The position numbers and the translations under genes were made by a program. Shown here in pieces: positions 16,809-23,765 of a stretch of 32,093 nucleotides of DNA. This stretch comes from Desulfuromusa sp. (GTDB taxonomy: Bacteria; Desulfobacterota; Desulfuromonadia; Desulfuromonadales; Geopsychrobacteraceae). The notes beneath the pieces are model-generated. The model did no database searches. It was not told where the DNA came from and saw nothing but the letters and a program-made list of their open reading frames with translations. Each line of letters starts with the position of its first letter. Within the stretch, counting starts at the first letter, position 1. The stretch spans positions 1 to 32,093 of the forward strand of contig JAOZOH010000026.1 in assembly GCA_029933365.1 (NCBI GenBank). The letters are read 5' to 3'.

Positions 16809-17525
16809 ATGTCTGATAAATTATATCACGAATGCCATGAAGTAATCTCACAAGGAAGAGCAATTCTTGAAGATTTGCAGGATTGGGGTTTTGCATCGGT
16901 GGTGAAGTTGCCTGATGAAAAACCGGTTTTAGCTGTCGTTCAATCTCAGCAAGACGTGTTGACTCATGATCACACTAATGCTTTGGCAGAATTAGAGGCG
17001 AACCTGAGTGGCTGTACTCTTTGTCGACTCAGTGAACAACGGAAAAATATTGTTTTTGGCGCTGGACATCCACAGGCCAGATTGGTGCTGGTTGGTGAAG
17101 CTCCAGGGCGTGAAGAGGATGAGAAGGGCTATCCGTTTGTCGGTGAGGCGGGTAAACTCTTGGATAAAATTCTCTTGGCGATGCACCTTTCGCGCGAAGA
17201 GGTCTATATCTGTAACGTGCTAAAATGTCGGCCGCCGGGTAATCGTGACCCTCAACCGGATGAAATTGCCGCTTGTGAACCATTTTTGAAACAACAACTG
17301 GCACTGATTCAGCCGGAGTTGATAGTTACCCTAGGCCGGTTTGCTGCGCAGGAGCTATTGAAAACAAAGCAGCCCATTGGAAAATTGCGGGGCCATTGGT
17401 ATGAATATGAGGGGATTCCGCTGATGCCGACTTTCCATCCTGCCTATTTGCTGCGAAATCCATCTGGAAAGAGACCTGTCTGGGAGGACATGAAGCAGGT
17501 AATGCAACGGTTGACTAAAAATTGA
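16809..17525 (+). CDS. Family 4 uracil-DNA glycosylase (iron-sulfur type)
   Basis: Removes uracil arising from cytosine deamination or dUTP incorporation. The 238-residue protein carries four Cys expected to bind a 4Fe-4S cluster: C69 and C72 (CTLC), C140 (LKCRPP) and C156 (AACEPF), the last two separated by 15 residues as in this family. Motif A is GEAPGREEDEKGYPFVGEAG (from residue 97) and motif B is HPAYLLR. An N-terminal extension of about 65 residues precedes the first Cys. The ATG at 16809 has AAGGGTG 7 nt upstream; a TTG just before it would add one residue. It is divergent from the phospholipase-like gene. Confidence 0.93.
   Translation: MSDKLYHECHEVISQGRAILEDLQDWGFASVVKLPDEKPVLAVVQSQQDVLTHDHTNALAELEANLSGCTLCRLSEQRKNIVFGAGHPQARLVLVGEAPGREEDEKGYPFVGEAGKLLDKILLAMHLSREEVYICNVLKCRPPGNRDPQPDEIAACEPFLKQQLALIQPELIVTLGRFAAQELLKTKQPIGKLRGHWYEYEGIPLMPTFHPAYLLRNPSGKRPVWEDMKQVMQRLTKN
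16820..16828 (-). promoter_or_regulatory. Extended -10 promoter of the phospholipase-like gene
   Basis: On the minus strand TGATATAAT is a perfect extended -10 (TGn plus TATAAT). The expected start, near 16813, falls within the first codons of the divergent glycosylase gene and gives a leader of about 28 nt. No good -35 is seen at the right spacing (TTGTGA is 22 bp away), which an extended -10 can tolerate. Confidence 0.5.
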
Positions 17526-17600
17526 TGGTGCCGCAAAATTATAAACTGGCTTCTCCGTAACTTAAAACTAACGACCTGATGGTGCTCTTTTGTAACAACC

Positions 17601-17730
17601 TCAAAAAAACTCTGACAGGATCGACAGGATAAAATCTGATGTTAATTCTCAACCCTTAAATAACCGTTTTTCCGAACTTTGATTTTCATCAGACTTTATC
17701 AGATCTTCATCCTGTCAAAAAAGTCTTTGA
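17601..17730. repeat. Imperfect long inverted repeat with TGACAGGAT arms
   Basis: The gene-free stretch 17526-17788 is dominated by this structure. The left arm (17613-17641) begins TGACAGGAT and ends ATAAAATCTGATG. The right arm (17687-17717), read on the other strand, begins TGACAGGAT and ends ATAAAGTCTGATG, with a less similar middle. The similarity extends outwards through A/T-rich sequence to TCAAA at both ends (17601 and about 17730). The loop is about 45 nt. The left arm also carries a direct repeat, GACAGGAT twice (17614 and 17623). ACAGGAT-type repeats are common in deltaproteobacterial intergenic DNA (from memory). There is no ORF in it. Confidence 0.6.
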
Positions 17731-17764
17731 TCTTCTTATGTATCAAACAAAATTACGCTACGAA

Positions 17765-17781
17765 AATTCGCCCAAGGGGCG
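17765..17781 (-). terminator. Possible short terminator for the minus-strand small gene
   Basis: On the minus strand CGCCC-CTT-GGGCG (17769-17781) is followed by AATTTTCG, about 8 nt after the stop of the 117-codon gene. The stem is only 5 bp and the T-run is four bases, so it is weak. Confidence 0.3.
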
Positions 17782-17788
17782 TGGGCCG

Positions 17789-18145
17789 CTAAGCAAAAAT
17801 ATTGAGATAGGTTCCAGGGAGAGGCATATCTATTGGCTTTGTCTGGTATCTATTGAGGATTGAATCGATATTCTGATCTATTTCAGATCCTTGTGCCTGG
17901 GAAACCATTTCCGGTTCCAGAGTAAGATGAAGGTTCTGGTGTTCCTGCCGTAAGTCCTTGGTGTCAATAGTGTAGAGGTCAACATATTCAGCCTCAATGA
18001 CCTCCGCCGATGCTGCATTTTTGTTGTAACTGTCCCTAGCCTGCTGGATTCTTCGTTGTTTCCCCGCTTGATCAGCGGAGGACACACCGCTATTTGAGGC
18101 TGATAGTTTGGGCTGATCCGAAATATATGAATTGACAATACGCAT
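17789..18145 (-). CDS. Small protein of unknown function
   Basis: A 118-residue hydrophilic protein I cannot assign. It starts MRIVNSYIS, then has a Ser/Ala/Gln-rich stretch (KLSASNSGVSSADQAGKQRR) likely to be disordered, a central acidic motif EVIEAEYVDLY, and a C-terminus SILNRYQ...MPLPGTYLNIFA. No signal peptide or membrane segment is visible. The tail NRYQ...PGTYLNIFA resembles short hypothetical proteins I associate with Desulfuromonadales, without a known role. The ribosome-binding site is weak (GAGATAG, rather distant). Coding potential is supported by the absence of any competing frame and by its length in an otherwise gene-free stretch. Confidence 0.6.
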   Translation of the reverse strand: MRIVNSYISDQPKLSASNSGVSSADQAGKQRRIQQARDSYNKNAASAEVIEAEYVDLYTIDTKDLRQEHQNLHLTLEPEMVSQAQGSEIDQNIDSILNRYQTKPIDMPLPGTYLNIFA

Positions 18146-18438
18146 TTGAATAACTATCTCTATCCGTTTTTTTGACTGTTAGTTTCTCCTCATGTTGACT
18201 ATAAGAAAAACAGTGGTTTTTTGCAAGGGCAAAGGCACAGTTTGGTAAAATGGTGATAATAAGGATAATCGAACATTGAAAACTAGTTAGATCTAATGAC
18301 GAGGAGAGTGAATATGGGCACAACAAGGCACGGCTGATAAATATTGGTTGCCTGACTTCACGCTATGGGGCAATTGTTATACAATGCCTTGTGTAAGTAG
18401 AACTATCATTTTAATTGTAAACAAAGAGGATATAAATC
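18146..18438. other. Intergenic region between divergent genes, with minigene and dyad
   Basis: This 293-bp gap separates the small minus-strand gene from the BAX-inhibitor gene. It holds a possible promoter (TTGGTA 18242-18247, 16 bp, GATAAT 18264-18269). Next is a seven-codon ORF (18314-18337, MGTTRHG) preceded by GAGGAGAG. A bulged hairpin follows at 18369-18388. No good promoter adjoining the BAX-inhibitor gene was found, so transcription may begin near 18276 and include the minigene. Confidence 0.4.
18369..18388 (+). promoter_or_regulatory. Bulged dyad in the leader of the BAX-inhibitor gene
   Basis: GGCA-(A)-TTGT, loop TAT, ACAA-TGCC: 8 bp with one bulged A, located 50 nt before the start codon. 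It could be an operator or an RNA hairpin. There is no T-run, so it is not a classical terminator. Confidence 0.3.
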
Positions 18439-19146
18439 ATGTACAACCCGAATGAAACAATTTCTATTGACCACCCTATTTCCACGGTTAACACTAACAC
18501 CTTTTTTCAAAAAGTTTATCTCTGGATGACGGTGGGTCTTGCTGTGACCGCATTAGCCTCAGTTTTTATGCTCTATAGCCAGCCTGCACAGCAACTTGTC
18601 TTTGGTAATAAGATTATTTTTTATGGCTTGATTTTCGCTGAACTGGGGATGGTGATTGCCATTTCTGCTGCCATTAATCGCATCAGCGCGGCAACTGCAA
18701 CATTGATGTTTGTTGCCTACTCGGCACTGAATGGTGTGACTTTTGCGGCAATTTTTATGCTCTACACGCGTAGTTCAATTGCCAGCACCTTTCTGGTAAC
18801 TGCCGGAACCTTTGGCGCAATGAGTCTCTACGGTTACGTGACAAAACGGAGCTTGACCGGCTTTGGCAACTTTCTGTTTATGGGGTTGATCGGAATCATT
18901 ATCGCCTCGGTGGTTAATATCTTTTTGCATAGCGAGATGATCTATTGGGTTACAACCTATATTGGCGTTTTTATTTTTGTTGGTTTAACCGCCTACGATA
19001 CACAGAAAATTAAGCAGATTGGTGCAGCTGGTTTTGCCAATGGACAGGATCAGCAAAAGGCAGCTGTTCTTGGTGCTCTGCGACTTTATCTTGATTTTAT
19101 CAACCTGTTCCTGATGTTGTTACGAATCATGGGTAACAGACGCTAA
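18439..19146 (+). CDS. BAX inhibitor-1 / YccA-type membrane protein
   Basis: A 235-residue integral membrane protein with seven hydrophobic segments beginning near residue 28 (VYLWMTVGLAVTALASVFM). The family signatures are visible: the first helix WMTVGLAVTALAS, the central YSALNGVTFAAIFMLY, and the late GLTAYDTQKIKQIG, whose Asp belongs to the conserved di-acid region of TMBIM proteins. Bacterial members conduct Ca2+ in a pH-dependent manner (BsYetJ) or interact with FtsH (YccA). Which applies here is unknown. The ATG at 18439 has AGAGGAT 8 nt upstream. It is convergent with the lipoprotein gene 108 bp downstream. Confidence 0.9.
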   Translation: MYNPNETISIDHPISTVNTNTFFQKVYLWMTVGLAVTALASVFMLYSQPAQQLVFGNKIIFYGLIFAELGMVIAISAAINRISAATATLMFVAYSALNGVTFAAIFMLYTRSSIASTFLVTAGTFGAMSLYGYVTKRSLTGFGNFLFMGLIGIIIASVVNIFLHSEMIYWVTTYIGVFIFVGLTAYDTQKIKQIGAAGFANGQDQQKAAVLGALRLYLDFINLFLMLLRIMGNRR

Positions 19147-19254
19147 ATCGGCCTTTTCACACCAAGATTGAAATAAGCTTTCCAAATTCTTCCAACGATA
19201 CTGGCACTGCCCCCTCCCCATCTCCTCGCGGAGAGGGAACACCGTAGCGAAATG

Positions 19255-19653
19255 TTACTTCGCTTCAGGTTTAATTTTGACTCGATACCAGCCTTTAGCC
19301 TTCATGCACACCCGGAAAAAATGCTCTAAATCATCCTGCTGCTGCATAAATCGGTAATGATGGTAACCGTGGAAAAAAGGTCTGCGGTATCTGTCACGAT
19401 AGTAGGGGTAAAAGGGATAGTCGTACAGGTAATCTATGTCATAAAAGTTATAGTAATAATTGATTTGTGCCACTTCTGTTCGAGCCAGTTCTCGGCAGAT
19501 TTTTTTGTCTTTCAGAAGCAGTAGTTCGCCTTGTTTCTCAGGATTCTGCCAGACCCAGTGGTTATTGCTGATACAACCGCAGAGCAACAACAGCAGAAAA
19601 ACTGGAAACAATCGCAAAAAAGGTTTAAACCTATCTGGTTTTCTTTGTTTCAT
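19255..19653 (-). CDS. Tyr-rich small lipoprotein of unknown function
   Basis: A 132-residue protein with a positively charged N-terminus, a hydrophobic core and a lipobox LCGC (C27 predicted to be lipidated). The mature part contains a striking aromatic block, YYYNFYDIDYLYDYPFYPYY followed by RDRYRRPFFHGYHHYR (about residues 66-101), and ends basic. It has two further Cys (residues 53 and about 116) that could form a disulfide. No domain is recognised. The upstream region has TATAAT (19660-19665, minus strand) so close to the ATG that transcription might start at the start codon itself. It is divergent from sbcD with a 79-bp gap. Confidence 0.7.
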   Translation of the reverse strand: MKQRKPDRFKPFLRLFPVFLLLLLCGCISNNHWVWQNPEKQGELLLLKDKKICRELARTEVAQINYYYNFYDIDYLYDYPFYPYYRDRYRRPFFHGYHHYRFMQQQDDLEHFFRVCMKAKGWYRVKIKPEAK

Positions 19654-19732
19654 GTCCCTATTATAGCCGATATTACTAAGCTCGTGTTTTTTGTAAGATC
19701 ATTATTTTCCTCTATCAAAGTACGAGAGTGAT

Positions 19733-20872
19733 ATGCGCATTCTTCACACCTCTGATTGGCACCTGGGGCGTCAATTTCATAATCAATCTCTGCTGGAAGA
19801 TCAACGTTATGCGTTGCAGCAGATCTGTACAATTGTTTCTGAACAGCAGGTTGACGTTGTGATTGTTGCCGGGGATATTTACGATCGCTCCGTTCCTCCG
19901 GCCGCTGCAGTTGAGCTGCTGGATGAGACGATCGACCGGATCTGTCATAAGTTGCAGGTACCAATGATTGTGATTGCCGGAAATCACGATAGCCCGGAGC
20001 GCCTGGGGTTTGGCGCCCGACAATTAGCGACTGCCGGCTTATACGTTGTCGGAACTTTGTGGAAAACACCGCAGAAAATTGTTCTGCAGGATCGGCAGGG
20101 GCAGAAGGTTGCTTTCTATCCACTTCCTTATACTGATCCGGCAACGGTGCGCAATCTGCATTCTACCGATGTTGTGACCCATGAGGATGCTCTGGGCTAT
20201 CTGATTGATCTGATTCATGCTGAGTGGGAGCCAGATATTCCTGCTGTTGCCATTGCCCACTGTTATCTGTCGGGCGGGGACTCCTCAGAATCGGAACGTC
20301 CTCTTGCTATCGGTGGTGTCGAATATGTTTCTCCGCAGTTGTTTGAAGGTTTTGCTTACACCGCCTTGGGACACTTGCATGGACCACAGTTCCAGGGGGC
20401 TGAAAAGATTCGTTATTCGGGTTCACCATTGAAATATTCTTTTTCGGAAGAGCCACAGAAAAAATCGGTGACGCTGATTGATCTATCACCACAACACGAT
20501 ATTGATATTAAAAAAATCCCTGTTAACCCAGTTAGAAATATGCGCACTCTTCAGGGATCGCTTGAAGAGTTACTCCGCCTTGGCAACAGCGACCCTCAGC
20601 GGGAAGATTATCTACGCATTCAATTGACCGATACCCACGCTATTCTTGATGTGATGAGTAAACTTCGCGAAGTTTTTCCCAATGTTCTCCATCTTGAACG
20701 CCCCGGTCTGCTTGTTCGCAGGTCGCTCAAAATTGATCGAGAGCAGCTGAAAAAGGGTGAACTGTCGATGTTCCGGGATTTCTACCAACAAATTACCAGT
20801 GAGGATCTTAGCCCTGAACAGGAACAAATCATCAGTCAGGAAATAGAACAGCTGCACCGGGAGGGTTGCTGA
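19733..20872 (+). CDS. sbcD: SbcD nuclease subunit (Mre11-like)
   Basis: Nuclease subunit of the SbcCD complex, which opens DNA hairpins and trims protein-blocked or double-strand ends. The 379-residue protein has the calcineurin-like phosphoesterase motifs in order: D8-W-H10 (TSDWHLGR), GDIYDR, GNHDS, AHCYLSGG and GHLH, giving the usual two-manganese site. The ATG at 19733 has GAGAGTG about 4-6 nt upstream. It is the first gene of a four-gene run: sbcC starts 1 nt after its stop. Confidence 0.95.
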   Translation: MRILHTSDWHLGRQFHNQSLLEDQRYALQQICTIVSEQQVDVVIVAGDIYDRSVPPAAAVELLDETIDRICHKLQVPMIVIAGNHDSPERLGFGARQLATAGLYVVGTLWKTPQKIVLQDRQGQKVAFYPLPYTDPATVRNLHSTDVVTHEDALGYLIDLIHAEWEPDIPAVAIAHCYLSGGDSSESERPLAIGGVEYVSPQLFEGFAYTALGHLHGPQFQGAEKIRYSGSPLKYSFSEEPQKKSVTLIDLSPQHDIDIKKIPVNPVRNMRTLQGSLEELLRLGNSDPQREDYLRIQLTDTHAILDVMSKLREVFPNVLHLERPGLLVRRSLKIDREQLKKGELSMFRDFYQQITSEDLSPEQEQIISQEIEQLHREGC

Positions 20873-20873
20873 G

Positions 20874-23765
20874 GTGCGGCCGTTATTACTTAAAATGACT
20901 GCTTTCGGGCCTTTTCCCGGAACTGAAGTTGTCGACTTTTCTGCTCTTGGAGAGAGCCCCCTGTTTCTGATCAACGGGCCAACCGGTTCTGGCAAAACTA
21001 CAATTCTGGATGCTATCTGTTTTGCCCTGTACGGGAAAACTACCGGGGATGAACGGGATGGGGCGCAGATGCGCTGTGATTTGGCTTCTGCTGAGCAACT
21101 GTGTGAAGTCCATTTTGAATTTGAGTTGAATGGTCAGAACTTTAAGATCCGCCGGGTACCGGAGCAGCAGCGTCCTAAATCGCGTGGTGACGGATTCACC
21201 GAACAGAAACCGGAAGCACAGCTGCTGGAACTTCTAGCTGACGGAACGGAAAAGTTACATGTCGCCAGTAAGGTGTCTGAGGCCACCCGCGAAATTGAAA
21301 ATATGACCGGATTGTCGGTTGATCAGTTCCGTCAGGTGATGATCTTGCCGCAAGGGAAATTTCGCCAGTTGTTGCTGGCTGAATCAGCCGAGCGCGAAAA
21401 AATCTTTAGTAAACTGTTTCAGACCCGGATTTATAAACAGCTGGAAAATCAACTGAAGGAACAGGCGGCTGGTGTTCGGCGTGAGCGTGATAGTTTGCAG
21501 CAGAAACAAGAGGGGATTCTCGAAGCGATAGAGGTTGTCTCTGCGACAGAACTTGATGCCGAGTTGGAGGAATTGCTGCCGCAAGTTGATGTTGCACTGA
21601 CCGCTAAACAGAAATATGAAGCCCGGTTTGTTGCGCAGAGTGGTCAGTTGCAGCAGGAACGGGTGTTACAATGTAGCTTTCAACAACTAGATAAAGTTAC
21701 GGTTGAGCTGTTGGAATTGGAGCAACACCAGCCGCAGATCGAGAGGGATCGGGAGGCTCTAGTTTGTGCTTTCGATGCGGAAAAGATACGTCCGTTCTTT
21801 ATTGATCAGCAACGTTGCACTGGTGAGGTAGAGCGCACCGAAAAGCAACAATTGGATTTGCAGCAGCAACTTGAAGCTGCGAAAAAACGACAGCACGAAA
21901 CGGCACAACAGCTACAACTTCAGGGTGAAGCGATTAGCCGGAAACGGGATCTCCTTAAAGTTGAGTTGCCACAACTGGAAGAACAGCGGAAGAAACTGAA
22001 CCAGGTTGAGGCGCTTCACCAGCAGCAGGGTCAGTTGCAGCGGACACTGGCTACGATAATCCTGACCAGGCAATTGCGCAATAAAGAGCAGCAACTGGAG
22101 CAGTTAAAAGCTCTCGACGGATTAGCAAATGAGTTAAAAAAAATACAGAGGCAATTGGATGACGACAAAAAGTCAGGGTTGGAACTGGCTCAACTTCATG
22201 AGCAACAGACAAAAACAACCCGTGAACTGGAACTCACTTGGCATCGTGGGCAGGCTGCTATCCTTGCGGATGAACTAGAAGTCGATCAACCGTGTCCGGT
22301 CTGCGGGAGCTTTGATCATCCCGCTCCGGCAGGTAATGAAGTTGCTCTGCCCCGATATTACGACCTTGAAGCAGCCCGACAGAACCTTCAGGAGACCACC
22401 ACAAACCTCGAAGAGGCGCGCGATAAATATCGAGAGTCGGGATTAGAACTGACGCAGCAGAAAACTCGCTATGACGAGTTGCTACAACAGTTTACCGATG
22501 GTCCGGGATCAGTTTCTGCTCTTGAAAATGAGCTGCGGGGGTTGCATCAACAATGGCAACGTGATGGTTCGGTTGAGATTGCCAATCTTTCGGCCGAAAA
22601 ACTGGATGAAAAATTTAACATTCGGCAACAGGAACTTGCTGCTCTGGAGACTGAGGTTAAACTTCTCGAAGGGCAGCTTCCTGATGGGTATCGACAGGTA
22701 AAGGACCTCGATCAGCTGGAAACAGAGTTGCGGCAACAGTTGGATGATCTGGAAAAGCAGCTAAACGATCTCAGCGAAGCTCATCAGCAAGCTCTTGGCG
22801 AACTTGAAAGACTAAGCGCAACACTCCAGGAGGTGAATCGGCAGCTCGAAGGACTGCGGCGGCAGAGGCAGGCTGCCAATACGAAGGTTGCCAGCGCATT
22901 GGAGCAAAGCCCATTCACTGATTTTGATCATTATCGGCAGATGGTCTTGAGTGAAACGGAAGGGGCTGCATTGCAAAAACAGATTGATGAGTTTAGCTCC
23001 CGTCAACAGAAACTTAGCGGGGCGCAGGAACAGTTGCAGTTGAGCTTAAAAGGAAAAATCCGGCCAGATCTGCAACAGCTCGAAGCTGAACTAGACCAGA
23101 TTGCGGATGAAAAACAACAATCTGAACACAATTGGAATAAGCTCGATAGTCGTCAGAAAATTCTGCTGGAAACCCGGAAAAAACTGTTGCAGAATATTCA
23201 GCAGCTGGAAAAACTCGATTCTCACTATGCCGTTATTGGCACTCTGAGTGATGTCGCGAATGGCCAGACTGGGCAGAAAATCAGTCTGCAGCGGTTTGTT
23301 CTGAGTGTCTTGCTTGATGAGGTTCTGCTTGAGGCGAGTCAGCGTTTCAATCTGATGAGCAAAGGACGCTATCAACTATTGCGCAATGAGGATCGCAGCA
23401 AAGGGAATAAAGCTTCCGGGTTGGATCTGCTGGTTGATGATGCCTATACCGGCAAAGTACGATCTGTGGCAACTTTGTCCGGTGGGGAAAGTTTTATGGC
23501 AGCCCTCTCTCTGGCGCTGGGATTGTCAGATGTTGTGCAGTCTCATGCTGGTGGTATCCATCTTGATACTCTGTTTATTGATGAAGGGTTTGGTAGCCTC
23601 GATCCAGAATCTCTTGATCTCGCCATCCGGACTTTAGTTGATCTGCAATCTTCCGGGCGGATGATTGGGGTGATTTCTCATGTTGCTGACCTTAAAGAAC
23701 AAATTCCACTCAGGATAGATGTTTTCAGTGATCGACTTGGAAGTTCAACGAAACTCAGTTTATGA
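20874..23765 (+). CDS. sbcC: SbcC ATPase subunit (Rad50-like)
   Basis: A 963-residue SMC-like ATPase that binds SbcD and gates its access to DNA ends. The Walker A motif is GPTGSGKT (residues 35-42). Two long coiled-coil arms, rich in Gln, Glu and Leu, flank a zinc-hook CPVC (C474, C477). The C-terminal lobe has the ABC signature LSGGESF (868-874) and Walker B LFIDEGFGSLD (D903, E904). Its length is normal for proteobacterial SbcC. The start is GTG at 20874, 1 nt after the sbcD stop, with GGAGG about 10 nt upstream inside sbcD. The stop overlaps the next gene by 4 nt (ATGA). Confidence 0.96.
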   Translation: MRPLLLKMTAFGPFPGTEVVDFSALGESPLFLINGPTGSGKTTILDAICFALYGKTTGDERDGAQMRCDLASAEQLCEVHFEFELNGQNFKIRRVPEQQRPKSRGDGFTEQKPEAQLLELLADGTEKLHVASKVSEATREIENMTGLSVDQFRQVMILPQGKFRQLLLAESAEREKIFSKLFQTRIYKQLENQLKEQAAGVRRERDSLQQKQEGILEAIEVVSATELDAELEELLPQVDVALTAKQKYEARFVAQSGQLQQERVLQCSFQQLDKVTVELLELEQHQPQIERDREALVCAFDAEKIRPFFIDQQRCTGEVERTEKQQLDLQQQLEAAKKRQHETAQQLQLQGEAISRKRDLLKVELPQLEEQRKKLNQVEALHQQQGQLQRTLATIILTRQLRNKEQQLEQLKALDGLANELKKIQRQLDDDKKSGLELAQLHEQQTKTTRELELTWHRGQAAILADELEVDQPCPVCGSFDHPAPAGNEVALPRYYDLEAARQNLQETTTNLEEARDKYRESGLELTQQKTRYDELLQQFTDGPGSVSALENELRGLHQQWQRDGSVEIANLSAEKLDEKFNIRQQELAALETEVKLLEGQLPDGYRQVKDLDQLETELRQQLDDLEKQLNDLSEAHQQALGELERLSATLQEVNRQLEGLRRQRQAANTKVASALEQSPFTDFDHYRQMVLSETEGAALQKQIDEFSSRQQKLSGAQEQLQLSLKGKIRPDLQQLEAELDQIADEKQQSEHNWNKLDSRQKILLETRKKLLQNIQQLEKLDSHYAVIGTLSDVANGQTGQKISLQRFVLSVLLDEVLLEASQRFNLMSKGRYQLLRNEDRSKGNKASGLDLLVDDAYTGKVRSVATLSGGESFMAALSLALGLSDVVQSHAGGIHLDTLFIDEGFGSLDPESLDLAIRTLVDLQSSGRMIGVISHVADLKEQIPLRIDVFSDRLGSSTKLSL

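Noticed and set aside
19218..19238. CCCTCCCC...TCTCC-TCGC-GGAGA hairpin in the gap between convergent genes
   Set aside because: A short GC-rich stem without a T-run; it may be a remnant of an intergenic repeat but cannot be supported as a terminator.
19650..20144. 164-codon minus-strand ORF overlapping the start of sbcD
   Set aside because: It runs antisense through the conserved sbcD catalytic motifs, has a low-complexity Gln/Arg/Pro-rich product and no ribosome-binding site; it is a shadow frame.
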